Shown in pieces: positions 45,645-54,931 of a stretch of DNA of 64,000 nt (position 1 is its first letter; each line of letters begins with the position of its first letter). Below the pieces are notes generated by a model, which saw only the letters and a program-made list of their open reading frames with translations, was not told the DNA's origin and made no database searches. Both the position numbers and the translations under genes were made by a program. Source of the stretch: CAZBWP01 sp964630265 (GTDB taxonomy: Bacteria > Pseudomonadota > Alphaproteobacteria > Rhodospirillales > Defluviicoccaceae); NCBI GenBank assembly GCA_964630265.1, contig CAZVRW010000006.1, positions 13,423-77,422 on the forward strand, in the 5' to 3' direction.

Positions 45645-46652
45645 TTACCGTCCGAACAGAATGGAACTGGGATTGCGTTCGAGGGAATCGGCGAGCGAGC
45701 GGATCGCTCGTGCCGCCGAGTTGAGCTGTCGCAACGTGCCGATCATTTCCACGTATATCGGCGAGCCCGGCTCGACCAAGCCATCGGCGGCACGGAGCAG
45801 AGAGTCGGCGCGCGCGATCGCCGCCCGCGCCTCGGCCAGCAACGGTCCGATCTGTGCCACGGCCGGACGGCTGTCGGCGAGCAGCGCCTTGGCTTCGCCA
45901 GCCGCGCCGGTGACGCCATCGGCGGCGGCCATCAGGCTCGCCGCCAGGGGTTCCACCTGGGTTTCGACGGTGGCAATCAAATCCCGGGTTTCGGCGAGCA
46001 GCGCCTGGGCGTCGCCAAGGACCTGGTCCAGGCCCGGATCCTCGATCCGTGCGCGGACGGCGAGCAGGGTGTCGTTGAGATTTCGGACGATGTCCTCGAG
46101 CGGCAACTCGGCGAGCTTGCCCATGACGTTCTTTGCCGTTGCCCGGATCTCGGCGATGTCCGAACGAACGGTCGGGATCTCGGTGGGGTCGTCGCTGATG
46201 AAGACGGGATCGCTGCCCGGCCGCATCACCAGATTGATCTGCAGCTTGCCGGTGAGAATGCTGCTGACGCCCAGCTGCGCGCGAATGCCGCGATCGATCA
46301 GGCTCACGGTCTGCCCACTGCGGCCGCGGCGGATCTCGCGGATCAGTTCCTCCGATCCGCCCGTGTACTGCAACGCCTGCGGCAGCAGCACGACGGACAC
46401 CGGTGTGTGGAAGCTGTCGTCCTCCAGGTTCCAGACGAGGGCGATGTCAGTGACGGAGCCGATCTGCACGCCGTTCAGCAGGACCGGCGCGCCGACGTCG
46501 AGACCGGTGACCGCTTCGCTGAAAAACATGACGGCCGGGACGCGGGACTGAAACAGCCGGCCGCTGCCGAACAGAACGAGTCCGGTGACAATCAGGGCAA
46601 TGGCGCCAAGGACGAAAGCACCGGTAAGCTTGTAACTCGGGCGGCCATTCAT
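45645..46652 (-). CDS. mlaD: MlaD-like MCE-domain protein
   Basis: 335 residues. One N-terminal membrane helix (about 8-30, TGAFVLGAIALIVTGLVLF), an MCE domain (about 35-120, VPAVMFFSEAVTGLDVGAPVLLNGVQIGSV), then a long amphipathic helical region and a C-terminal coil. MCE proteins form hexameric channels for phospholipid between membranes. It lies between the permease gene upstream and the auxiliary lipoprotein downstream. ATG 46652 fits the family N-terminus. Confidence 0.9.
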   Translation of the reverse strand: MNGRPSYKLTGAFVLGAIALIVTGLVLFGSGRLFQSRVPAVMFFSEAVTGLDVGAPVLLNGVQIGSVTDIALVWNLEDDSFHTPVSVVLLPQALQYTGGSEELIREIRRGRSGQTVSLIDRGIRAQLGVSSILTGKLQINLVMRPGSDPVFISDDPTEIPTVRSDIAEIRATAKNVMGKLAELPLEDIVRNLNDTLLAVRARIEDPGLDQVLGDAQALLAETRDLIATVETQVEPLAASLMAAADGVTGAAGEAKALLADSRPAVAQIGPLLAEARAAIARADSLLRAADGLVEPGSPIYVEMIGTLRQLNSAARAIRSLADSLERNPSSILFGR

Positions 46653-46728
46653 CGGCGGTCGGCGGCTCCTCGGCGCCAAACCCTGGCGCTCGCGGCGTGA
46701 ACAGGGGCGCGGCGGGCGGGACGGTCAC

Positions 46729-47973
46729 TTATATCCCCAACACGTTGGTGATGACGGCGAACAGCCCATCGGCGACGACGATCGCGACGATCGACGCAAC
46801 CACGGCCGACGTCGCCGCCGAGCCGACGGCCGACGCGCTCCGGCCGCTCTGCATGCCGTACATGCACCCGGCGACGGCGATGATGACACCAAAGACGACG
46901 CTCTTGAAGATGCCGATGGCGAAATCGGTAATGCCGAGCGCGCCCTGGGTCTGCACCAGATACTGCATCGGCTCGATGCCGAGCATGGCGACGCCGACGA
47001 TCATGCCGCCGATGATGCCGAGAACGATGGCATAGACGCATAGTAGCGGCATCATGATGATCAGCGCCACCGTGCGCGGTGCGACCAGGAAGTCCATGGA
47101 CGAGACGCCGATGGTGCGGAGCGCGTCCACCTCCTCGTTGACCTGCATGGTGCCAATCTGCGCGGCGAACGCCGCACCCGTGCGCCCGGCCATGACGATG
47201 GCCGTCATCATCGCACCCATCTCGCGCGCCATGGCGATGCCGACCAGATTGGCGACGAAGATCTGCGCGCCGAACTGCTGCAACTGCACGGCGCCGACAA
47301 ACGCCAGGATGAGACCGACGAGGACGCTGATCAGTGAGACAATGGGCAGCGCTTGAGCGCCACAGTCGCTGAGCAGCGTCCACAGGTCGGCGCGGCGGAA
47401 TCGCGCCCGGCCGACGACAAATCGCAAGAGCGACATTGTCAACTCGCCGACGAAGGCGAGCGTTGCGTTGAACCCGTCGACGACGCGGTGGGCGAACACG
47501 CCCAGGCGGTGCAAGAGCGACCCGTTATCCTCGGGCCTCGGCCCGCCGCGCGCCGCGACGGTCGAAGCCAGCTCCAGCAGCGCTCGAGACCCCTCGGGCA
47601 GCCCGTCGGACTCTACAGCAATGTCGAGCTCGGTACAGCTCTTGGTGACGGCCCGGATGAAAGTCAGCAAGCTGCTGTCCCACGCCTCGACCGCGGCGCC
47701 ATCGAGCGCCAGGGTCTGCACCGGCGGCCCTTGGCGCAGGCTGGCGACGACGGCGTCAGGATCGGGACGGCTGCCGTGCACAGTCCATCCTCCGGCGAGG
47801 CGCAGCCGCGCCCGCCCGCCCTCCAAGTATTCGATGTCCGCGACGGGGGGCGATTCGGTCCCGGCCTTTGCTTCTGAGCGCGACTTCAGCCCGTCCTCGC
47901 TTTCGATCCGCAGGGCACAAGATGCGTTGTTCCACCGGTCTCGGATGGCGTCAAGCGGCGCAACGGCCCGCAT
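46729..47973 (-). CDS. mlaE: MlaE-like ABC permease with N-terminal STAS domain
   Basis: 414 residues. The N-terminal 140 residues form a STAS-like domain (LALDGAAVEAWDSSLLTFI); then the MlaE permease: SLISVLVGLILAFVGAVQLQQFGAQIFV, MAREMGAMMTAIVMAGRTGAAFAAQIGTMQVNEEVDAL and the C-terminal helices. STAS-fused MlaE is typical of alphaproteobacteria. The gap to mlaD is only 76 bases, so the expected ATPase gene mlaF is absent here. Confidence 0.93.
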   Translation of the reverse strand: MRAVAPLDAIRDRWNNASCALRIESEDGLKSRSEAKAGTESPPVADIEYLEGGRARLRLAGGWTVHGSRPDPDAVVASLRQGPPVQTLALDGAAVEAWDSSLLTFIRAVTKSCTELDIAVESDGLPEGSRALLELASTVAARGGPRPEDNGSLLHRLGVFAHRVVDGFNATLAFVGELTMSLLRFVVGRARFRRADLWTLLSDCGAQALPIVSLISVLVGLILAFVGAVQLQQFGAQIFVANLVGIAMAREMGAMMTAIVMAGRTGAAFAAQIGTMQVNEEVDALRTIGVSSMDFLVAPRTVALIIMMPLLCVYAIVLGIIGGMIVGVAMLGIEPMQYLVQTQGALGITDFAIGIFKSVVFGVIIAVAGCMYGMQSGRSASAVGSAATSAVVASIVAIVVADGLFAVITNVLGI

Positions 47974-48145
47974 CGAGGGGCGTCAGGCTCATCCGAGGGT
48001 GATCGAGCGACATGCTGATGGACGCATCATCGCCGATCCGGTATTCACGCCGGTAACGTGACTGCTATTTTGTGGCCGTCAGGCGCGATACCGCGCGGCC
48101 GGTCTCGACTTGGCCCGCCGGACGGCGTCGGTTGGGGGGAGGTTC

Positions 48146-49750
48146 ATGGTGGACTTGGTTTCCACTCGGCGCGGCTGGACGCGTGCCTGCCGGCAGACAT
48201 CCAAGACGGCGTCACTTTTGGTCGCCGCGACGGTTTTGGCGGCATGTACCGCCGTCGGCCCGGACTACACACCGCCGGCCACGCAGATGCCGGATCTCTG
48301 GTATCAGGAGTTGAGCCGCGGACTGGAGTCGGGCGACGCCGACCTGAGGACGTGGTGGACCACCCTCAACGATCCGACGCTGAACGATCTCGTCGATCGC
48401 GCGGCCCAAGGCAACCTGGACGTTCAGGTGGCCCTCGCCCGGGTACAGGCCGCGCGGGCGTTGATCGGCGTCGCCTCGGGCGAGCAGTTGCCCTCGGTCG
48501 ACGCATCCGGTGTGGTGGAGTACGGCCGGGTCAGCGAGGGAACCGCTCCCAACGTCGCCGGCAGAAACCGCTCCGACACGCTGTTCAGCACCGGGCTCGA
48601 CGCCACCTGGGAAATCGATTTCTGGGGGCGGATCGCGCGCTCCGTGGAGTCCGCGGACGCCGACTTCCAGGCGACGGTCGAGGACTATCGGGACGCCCTG
48701 GTGGTGCTCTATGCCGAGGTGGCATCGACATACGTCGATGTCCGAACGCTGCAGCAACGCATTCGCTCGGCGATCGGCAACGTCCAGACGCAGCGGGAGA
48801 CGCTTCGCCTCGTCCAGGAGCGGCGTCGCGCCGGTCTGGCCTCCGACCTGGAGGTCGCTCAGGCCCGCCTCAACCTGTCGCGCACCGAATCGGCGGTGCC
48901 GCCGTTGCGCGAGGCGCTCGGACGCGCCGTGCATCAATTGGGCGTGCTGCTCGGCGAGCCACCGCCGGCGCTCTACGCGACGTTGGGCGAGGTGGAGCCG
49001 ATTCCGGATGTCCCGGCAGAGGTGATCGTCGGCCTGCCGCACGAATTGCTCCGGCAACGGCCGGATATCCGCAGCGCCGAGCGGCAGTTGGCCGCGCAGA
49101 CGGCGCGCATCGGCGTCGCCACGGCGGACCTCTATCCCCGCTTCTCCCTGTTCGGCTTCTTCGCCTTCGAGGCCTTCGATGCCGCCATGTGGTTCAATGG
49201 CGGCAGCCTCGCCTACGGTCTCGGGCCCTCGGTGCGCTGGAACCTGTTCGACGGTGGCCGCGTGCGCAGCCGCATCGATCTCGAGGACGCGTTGACGCAG
49301 CAACGGCTTGCCACCTACGAGCAGACGGTGCTCAACGCCTTGCGCGAGGCGGAAGACGCGATGGTCGGCTTTGTCCAGGAGCAGCAGCGCCGCGACGCGC
49401 TGGCGCGGTCGGTCGAGGCTGCGCGCACCGCGACCCGCCTCGTGAACGAACTCTACGTCACCGGCCTGACCGACTTCCAGAACGTGCAGGACACCGAGCG
49501 CAACCGCTTCGAGCAGGAGGACCAGTTCGCCGAGAGCGAAGGCCGGGTGGTGCAGAACCTGATCGCGCTCTACAAGGCCCTGGGCGGCGGCTGGAACCCC
49601 GAAGGTACGCGCCCGTCCGACGGGCGACCGGCGGCCGCCACTGCAACCGCACCTGCCGCCGCGCCGGCGTCCGACACCACCGGCGCGGTGGCGGCACCCG
49701 TCGCCGGTGAGGTGAGCGGCGACGCGCCGTCCTTGTCCGGCCGATCCTGA
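48146..49750 (+). CDS. NodT-family outer-membrane efflux lipoprotein
   Basis: 534 residues. Lipobox LAAC near residue 34 after a hydrophobic signal. Two outer-membrane-efflux repeats follow: WWTTLNDPTLNDLVDRAAQGNLDVQVALARVQAARA early and the RRAGLASDLEVAQARLNLSRTESAVP and LYVTGLTDFQNVQDTERNRFEQED pair. It is the TolC-like exit duct of an RND or MFS pump, but no pump gene is nearby, so its partner is encoded elsewhere. GGGGGAGG precedes ATG 48146. The Ala/Pro-rich last 50 residues are low complexity. Confidence 0.92.
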   Translation: MVDLVSTRRGWTRACRQTSKTASLLVAATVLAACTAVGPDYTPPATQMPDLWYQELSRGLESGDADLRTWWTTLNDPTLNDLVDRAAQGNLDVQVALARVQAARALIGVASGEQLPSVDASGVVEYGRVSEGTAPNVAGRNRSDTLFSTGLDATWEIDFWGRIARSVESADADFQATVEDYRDALVVLYAEVASTYVDVRTLQQRIRSAIGNVQTQRETLRLVQERRRAGLASDLEVAQARLNLSRTESAVPPLREALGRAVHQLGVLLGEPPPALYATLGEVEPIPDVPAEVIVGLPHELLRQRPDIRSAERQLAAQTARIGVATADLYPRFSLFGFFAFEAFDAAMWFNGGSLAYGLGPSVRWNLFDGGRVRSRIDLEDALTQQRLATYEQTVLNALREAEDAMVGFVQEQQRRDALARSVEAARTATRLVNELYVTGLTDFQNVQDTERNRFEQEDQFAESEGRVVQNLIALYKALGGGWNPEGTRPSDGRPAAATATAPAAAPASDTTGAVAAPVAGEVSGDAPSLSGRS

Positions 49751-49854
49751 GACTTGGCGGGGGCCGAGAGACTGCCCCCAAGCGCGCCAGGCGTGGACCA
49801 CTCGCCCGCGGCATTCGCCTCCGATCTAGCCACACGCCCTCCGGCATGATAGGT

Positions 49855-49889
49855 TTGCTGCAGTGCACAATGTCAATGCTGCACGCGCA
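49855..49889. promoter_or_regulatory. TGC/GCA-rich box upstream of the pta fusion gene
   Basis: TTGCTGCAGTGCACAA (49855-49870) followed by TGCTGCACGCGCA (49877-49889). Such TGC..GCA-rich sites resemble binding sites described for the polyhydroxybutyrate-sensing repressor PhaR. The box lies about 110-140 bases before the start codon. Resemblance by eye only. Confidence 0.35.
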
Positions 49890-49997
49890 CAAGGAGCGCT
49901 TGGCGGCCCGGGCGCCCAGCATCGTGATCCGTGCAGCAACGTTCGCAGGTTCGACGGTTGCGTGTCCTGAACGCGGGATCGAAAGGGGTCGAGGTCG

Positions 49998-51410
49998 ATG
50001 AGCGAATGCCTTGAAAACAAGACGTTTGACGAGATTGAGGTAGGGGAAAGCGCGTCGCTGATCCGTGCCTTCCGCCGCAACGACCTGGAAACGTGGGCGG
50101 CGGTCACCGGCAACGCCGCGCTGGTCCATGCCTACGAGGTGGCGGAGCGCGAGGGCATCGCCCGCGCCGGCGGTGGCCATGGAACCTGGGGAACGGCGCT
50201 GATCTCGACGATCATCAGCACGCTGCTTCCCGGCGCCGGCACCACCATCCGGTCGAGCCAAGTGGAATACCTGAAGCCCCTGGACGTGGGCATGAAGGTG
50301 ACCGGCACCGTCACGGTGACCGCGAAGGACGCCACAGACCGATCGGTCACGCTGCAGTGCCGCTGTGTCGACGAAGCCGGCAACGACATCGTCAAGGGAA
50401 CCGTCGACGCCCTGGCGCCGGCTAAAAAAATCAAGGAAACGGTCGAAGATCTGCCACAGGTGCAGCTCCGGCGTCACGACCGGTTTCTTGAACTTTTGAA
50501 AAGGTGTGAAGGCCTGCCGGCGGCGGCGACTGCCGTCGTTCACCCCTGCAGCGAGGACTCGCTTGCCGCCGCGATCCAGGCGGCGGAGCGTGACCTGATC
50601 CGTCCTTTTCTGGTCGGCCCCGAGGCCAAGATCAAGGCGGTGGCCGACGCCGCCGATCTCGACATCTCCCCCTACCCGTTGATCCCGGCGCAGCACAGCC
50701 ACCACGCGGCCGAGCAGGCGGTGGCGATGGTGCGCGCCGGCGAGGCGGAACTGTTGATGAAGGGCAGCCTGCACACCGACGAGTTGCTGACGGAAGTGTT
50801 GCGACGCGACACGGGCATCCGCACCGAACGCCGCCTGAGCCACTGCTTCCTGCTCAGCGTGCCGACCTATGCCCGCCCTTTCATTCTGACCGATGCGGCC
50901 ATCAACATCGCGCCCGACCTGATGGCCAAACGGGACATCTGCCAGAACGCCATCGACATCGCCCACGCCATGGGCAACCCAGAGCCGAAGGTGGCGATCC
51001 TCGCCGCGGTCGAGACCGTCAACCCCGGCATGCCGGCGACCCTGGACGCCGCCGCCCTGTGCAAGATGGCGGACCGCGGCCAGATCACCGGCGGCGTGCT
51101 GGATGGCCCCCTCGCGTTCGACAACGCCGCCGACGAGGAGGCGGCCCAGACGAAGGGGATCGTTTCGCCGGTCGCCGGTAGGGCCGAGATTCTTGTCGTG
51201 CCCGACCTGGAGGCCGGCAACATGCTGGCCAAGCAGCTGACATTCATGGCCAATGCGGACGCCGCCGGCATCGTCGCCGGCGCCCGCGTCCCCATCATCC
51301 TCACCAGTCGCGCCGACAGCGTGCGCACGCGCCTCGCCTCTTGTGCCGTCGCCAACCTGCTCGCCGACGCGGTCCGCCGCGGCGAAGCCGGCCGCAAGCC
51401 CGCGGAGTAG
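49998..51410 (+). CDS. MaoC-like hydratase / phosphate acetyltransferase fusion
   Basis: 470 residues. The N-terminal MaoC-type hotdog domain (about 1-150: FDEIEVGESASLIRAFRRNDLETWAAVTGNAALVH) is fused to a Pta/butyryltransferase domain (about 165-465: SLAAAIQAAERDLIRPFLVG, ELLMKGSLHTDELL, FILTDAAINIAPDL, PNLEAGNMLAKQL-like VVPDLEAGNMLAKQL). It probably exchanges CoA and phosphate on acetyl- or short acyl-CoA. The operon with ackA and fabI (5 and 31 bases apart) recalls the rhizobial pta-ackA-fabI operon. GAGG precedes the ATG. Confidence 0.9.
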   Translation: MSECLENKTFDEIEVGESASLIRAFRRNDLETWAAVTGNAALVHAYEVAEREGIARAGGGHGTWGTALISTIISTLLPGAGTTIRSSQVEYLKPLDVGMKVTGTVTVTAKDATDRSVTLQCRCVDEAGNDIVKGTVDALAPAKKIKETVEDLPQVQLRRHDRFLELLKRCEGLPAAATAVVHPCSEDSLAAAIQAAERDLIRPFLVGPEAKIKAVADAADLDISPYPLIPAQHSHHAAEQAVAMVRAGEAELLMKGSLHTDELLTEVLRRDTGIRTERRLSHCFLLSVPTYARPFILTDAAINIAPDLMAKRDICQNAIDIAHAMGNPEPKVAILAAVETVNPGMPATLDAAALCKMADRGQITGGVLDGPLAFDNAADEEAAQTKGIVSPVAGRAEILVVPDLEAGNMLAKQLTFMANADAAGIVAGARVPIILTSRADSVRTRLASCAVANLLADAVRRGEAGRKPAE

Positions 51411-51415
51411 GAGCG

Positions 51416-52588
51416 ATGACCGACGCGATCCTGGTGATCAACGCTGGGTCTTCCAGCATCAAGTTCGCCGGCTATGCGCTGACCGCCAGCGCTGAACCGA
51501 GCCTGCTCGGCAAGGGACAGGTCGAGGGCCTGAGAACCGCGCCCCGCTTCGAATGCGAGGCCGCCGACGGCACGCCGCGCGGCGAGCACGCATGGAGCGC
51601 GCCGATCCGCCATGCCGAGGCCATCGACTTCATCATCGACTGGCTGCAGACGAACGCCAGCGACGTCCGCATTGTCGCCGCCGGCCATCGCGTCGTCTTC
51701 GGCGGCCTCGCCTACTCCGGCCCCGCCCGCGTCGACCGCGAGGCGATCGCCGAGATCGAGAAACTGGTGCCGTTCTTTCCGCTGCACCTGCCGCACAACA
51801 TCGCCGCGATCCGGGCGTTGGCCGAGGACCACACGGACCTGCCGCAGGTCGCCTGCTTCGACAACAGCTTTCACCGAACGCAGCCGCGGGTAGCGCAGAT
51901 GTTCGCCCTGCCCCGGGTGCTGTTCGATCGGGGAGTCCGGCGCTACGGCTTCCACGGCCTGTCGTACGAGTACATCGCGCGGAAGCTGCCCGAGGTCGCG
52001 CCGGCGGCCTCCCGGGTGGTGGTCGCGCACCTGGGCAGTGGCGCCAGCATGTGCGCGCTGCGGGACGGGATCAGCGTCGAGAGCACGCTGTCGTTCAGCG
52101 CGCTGGACGGCCTGCCCATGGGCACCCGACCGGGCGTCCTCGATGCTGGCGCGGTGCTCTACCTGCTGCAGGGCCTCGGCATGACCGTCAAGGACGTCGA
52201 ACGCATGCTGTATCAGGAGTCCGGCCTGCTCGGCGTCTCCGGCGTCAGCAATGACATGCGGGCACTGCTCGCCAGCGACGATCCCCACGCCGCCGAGGCG
52301 GTGGAGCTGTTCGTGTACCACATCGCCAAGCATCTGGGCGCGCTCTCGGCGGCGCTGGAAGGGCTCGATGCGCTGGTGTTCACCGCAGGCATCGGCGAAC
52401 ACGCGGCGGAGGTGCGGGCGCGGGTTTGCAAGCTGGCGGCGTGGCTCGGCATTCACCTGGACCCGGCGGCCAATGCCAGCGGCGGTCCGCGCATCAGCAC
52501 GGCGGACAGCCCGGTCTCCGCCTGGGTGATCCCCACCGACGAAGAACGCATGATCGCCATGCACACCGCGCGCGTTCTGTCGCTTTGA
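51416..52588 (+). CDS. ackA: Acetate kinase
   Basis: 390-residue ASKHA-fold kinase interconverting acetyl phosphate and acetate with ADP/ATP. Signatures: LVINAGSSSIKF at the N-terminus, GHRVVFGG, FDNSFHRTQP, RYGFHGLSYEYI, VVAHLGSGASMCALRDG and FTAGIGEHAAEVR. AGGAG six bases upstream of ATG 51416 supports the start; a longer frame enters from the pta gene. With the upstream Pta it makes ATP from acyl-CoA. Confidence 0.95.
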   Translation: MTDAILVINAGSSSIKFAGYALTASAEPSLLGKGQVEGLRTAPRFECEAADGTPRGEHAWSAPIRHAEAIDFIIDWLQTNASDVRIVAAGHRVVFGGLAYSGPARVDREAIAEIEKLVPFFPLHLPHNIAAIRALAEDHTDLPQVACFDNSFHRTQPRVAQMFALPRVLFDRGVRRYGFHGLSYEYIARKLPEVAPAASRVVVAHLGSGASMCALRDGISVESTLSFSALDGLPMGTRPGVLDAGAVLYLLQGLGMTVKDVERMLYQESGLLGVSGVSNDMRALLASDDPHAAEAVELFVYHIAKHLGALSAALEGLDALVFTAGIGEHAAEVRARVCKLAAWLGIHLDPAANASGGPRISTADSPVSAWVIPTDEERMIAMHTARVLSL

Positions 52589-52619
52589 CGCTGATCCGGC
52601 GGAACCTCTGGAGAAAATC

Positions 52620-53447
52620 ATGAGCGAACTCAGTGCCACAGAGAAGTTTTTTGATGAGTTGAGGGAGCGCGTCCTGGGACCGACCGGAGCCCTTGAAGGT
52701 AAAAAGGCGCTGGTCATCGGCATCGCTAACGACCAGTCCATCGCCTATGGCTGTGCGCTGGCATTCCGCGCCCTCGGCGCCGAGGTTGCCATCACCTATC
52801 TCAATGAAAAGACGCAAAAGCATACGCAGCCGCTCGCCGAGAAGCTAGAGGCGCCGCTCTACCTGCCCTGCGACGTGCGCGAGGAAGGGCAGCTGGAGGC
52901 CGTGTTCAAGGCCATCGAAGAGAAATGGGGGCGCCTTGACATCGCCTTGCATTCCATCGCCTTCGCCCCGCGCGAGGACTTGCTCGGCCGCGTCGTCGAC
53001 TGCTCGAAGGACGGCTTCCTGATGGCCATGGACATCTCTTGCCATTCCTTCATCCGCATGGCGCGGTGCGCGGAACCGTTGATGAAGGACGGTGGTGTCC
53101 TGTTTACCATGAGCTACTACGGCGCCGAAAAAGTCGTGGAGCGCTACAACTTGATGGGCCCCGTGAAGGCGGCGCTGGAAGCCACGGCGCGGTATCTCGC
53201 CGCCGAACTGGGGCCGAAGGGCATCCGCGTCCATCCCATCTCGCCGGGGCCGATCCAGACCCGCGCCGCCTCGGGCATCGACCGCTTCGACGAATTGATG
53301 GAGGAAGCGGCGCGGCGGGCGCCGAGCCGCGTGCTGGTGACCATCGAGGACGTGGGCATGGCGACGGCGTTCTACGCGACCGACTACGCCAAGCTGACCA
53401 CCGGCGATACCAAGTACATCGACGGCGGCTACCACATCATCGGCTGA
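52620..53447 (+). CDS. fabI: Enoyl-ACP reductase FabI
   Basis: 275-residue NADH-dependent reductase for the last step of fatty acid elongation. Rossmann start KKALVIGIANDQSIAYGCA and the FabI Tyr-x6-Lys pair at Tyr176 and Lys183 (ERYNLMGPVKAALEA). The first 28 residues (MSELSATEKFFDELRERVLG) are an extra extension ahead of the usual FabI start, so an alternative start near residue 27 is conceivable, though no ATG is there. Third gene of the pta-ackA-fabI operon. Confidence 0.93.
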   Translation: MSELSATEKFFDELRERVLGPTGALEGKKALVIGIANDQSIAYGCALAFRALGAEVAITYLNEKTQKHTQPLAEKLEAPLYLPCDVREEGQLEAVFKAIEEKWGRLDIALHSIAFAPREDLLGRVVDCSKDGFLMAMDISCHSFIRMARCAEPLMKDGGVLFTMSYYGAEKVVERYNLMGPVKAALEATARYLAAELGPKGIRVHPISPGPIQTRAASGIDRFDELMEEAARRAPSRVLVTIEDVGMATAFYATDYAKLTTGDTKYIDGGYHIIG

Positions 53448-53472
53448 CCGAAGCCGCACCGATCGCCCAGGC

Positions 53473-54696
53473 TCATGCCGCAGCCGGGCGCAGCGGCCGC
53501 TCCGGGATCGGCAGGTGCAAGAGCGCGGCGAGCAGGCCGATGATAATCGACGCGATCCAGATCGCATCGTACGACCCCGTAGCGTCGAAGACGATGCCGC
53601 CGAGCCAGACGCCGAGGAAGCTGCCGACTTGGTGGCTGAAGAAGACGATGCCGAACAGCGTCGTCATGTAGCGGACGCCGAAGATGTGGGCGACCATGCC
53701 GCTGGTCAGCGGCACCGTTCCCAGCCACAACAGGCCCATGGCGGCGGCGAAGACCAGCACCGCCGCCTCCGTCTTCGGCGCGATCAGGAATAGGGCGATG
53801 ACCAACGCGCGCAGGGTGTAGAGGCTGGCCAAAAGCAACTTCTTGGGATAGCGGCCGCCGAGGGCGCCGCACGTCCACGTGCCGATGATGTTGAAGAAGC
53901 CGATCAGCGCCAGCGCCGTCGCACCGAGCCCCGGACGGAGCCCCAGATCGGTGAGATACGCCGGCAGGTGCACGGCGATGAAGACGACCTGAAAACCGCA
54001 GACGAAGAAGCCGGCGGTGAGGTAGAGGAAGCCGCGATGGCGGGCCGCCTCGGCGATGGCCTGGCTCAGGCTCTGCTCGAAATCGATGATCCCGGTGCCC
54101 CCGCGCGGCGCGGCGCCTCGGGCTGTGGCCCGGGGCGTCGCCAAGAGCAGCGCCAGTGGCGCCATGACCAGCGCCAGCACTGCCATGGCCAGGAATGCCT
54201 GCGGCCAGCCCAGCGACGCGATGAGTTGCTGGCCCACCGGCGCCATGATGAATTGCCCGAAGGAGCCGCCGGCACTGGCGACACCCAGGGCCATGCTGCG
54301 CCTCTCGGCGGGCACGACGCGGCCGACGGCGCCGAGAACCACCGCGAAGCTCGTGCAACTCATCGCCATACCGACGAGCAGGCCGCCGCCGACGGTCAAC
54401 GCGAGTGTCCCGCCCGCGCCGGACATGACGATGAGACCGGCGACGTAGAGCACCGTGCCGACGATGATCACCCGAAGCGGGCCGTACTTGTCGGCGATCA
54501 TCCCGGAGACCGGCTGCAGGGCGCCCCAGAGCAAATTCTGGATGGCCATGGCCAAGCCGAACGCTTCCCGCCCGGTGCCGAGATCGATGCTCATGGGCGA
54601 CAGGAACAGGCCGAAGGTCTGGCGGATCCCCATCGCCAAGGTGAGGACGAGGGCGCCGGCGACAAGCACCCGCATCGCCTTGCTGTCGAGCCCCAC
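53473..54696 (-). CDS. Major facilitator superfamily transporter
   Basis: 407 residues with about twelve hydrophobic helices. The loop 2-3 signature reads GMIADKYGPLRVII and the mid-protein loop carries RATARGAAPRGG. The overall form resembles the monocarboxylate/oxalate-formate antiporter type (QTFGLFLSPMSIDLGTGREAFGLAMAIQNLLWG). The substrate is unknown. GTG start at 54696 with GAGGAGG six bases upstream. It is convergent with fabI, 25 bases apart. Confidence 0.88.
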   Translation of the reverse strand: MGLDSKAMRVLVAGALVLTLAMGIRQTFGLFLSPMSIDLGTGREAFGLAMAIQNLLWGALQPVSGMIADKYGPLRVIIVGTVLYVAGLIVMSGAGGTLALTVGGGLLVGMAMSCTSFAVVLGAVGRVVPAERRSMALGVASAGGSFGQFIMAPVGQQLIASLGWPQAFLAMAVLALVMAPLALLLATPRATARGAAPRGGTGIIDFEQSLSQAIAEAARHRGFLYLTAGFFVCGFQVVFIAVHLPAYLTDLGLRPGLGATALALIGFFNIIGTWTCGALGGRYPKKLLLASLYTLRALVIALFLIAPKTEAAVLVFAAAMGLLWLGTVPLTSGMVAHIFGVRYMTTLFGIVFFSHQVGSFLGVWLGGIVFDATGSYDAIWIASIIIGLLAALLHLPIPERPLRPAAA

Positions 54697-54931
54697 TAGA
54701 CCTCCTCAAGCCTGATGCCCATGCGGGCCGCAGGCACCTCCGCCGCGGCACCGGTCGTTGAGGCACGGATACTGGCAGCTTCGCCGAAAAAACAAAAGGA
54801 CCGGCCTTCATGGCCAACACCACGGCCCTCGGGCATGATAGAGTGGCAGAATGCGGTTTGGCGGCCGCGACCCACCCGCATCGTGCACGAGGCGACGGAC
54901 GTGCACGGGACTTCAACTCGGCGCTTCGCCC

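Noticed and set aside
46447..46728. A 93-codon minus-strand frame at the mlaE-mlaD gap as a remnant of mlaF.
   Set aside because: No Walker A, signature or Walker B motif; most of it overlaps mlaD in another frame.
49841..49862. GGCATG..TTTGCT before the pta gene as a sigma-54 promoter.
   Set aside because: The spacing between the GG and GC elements is two bases too long.
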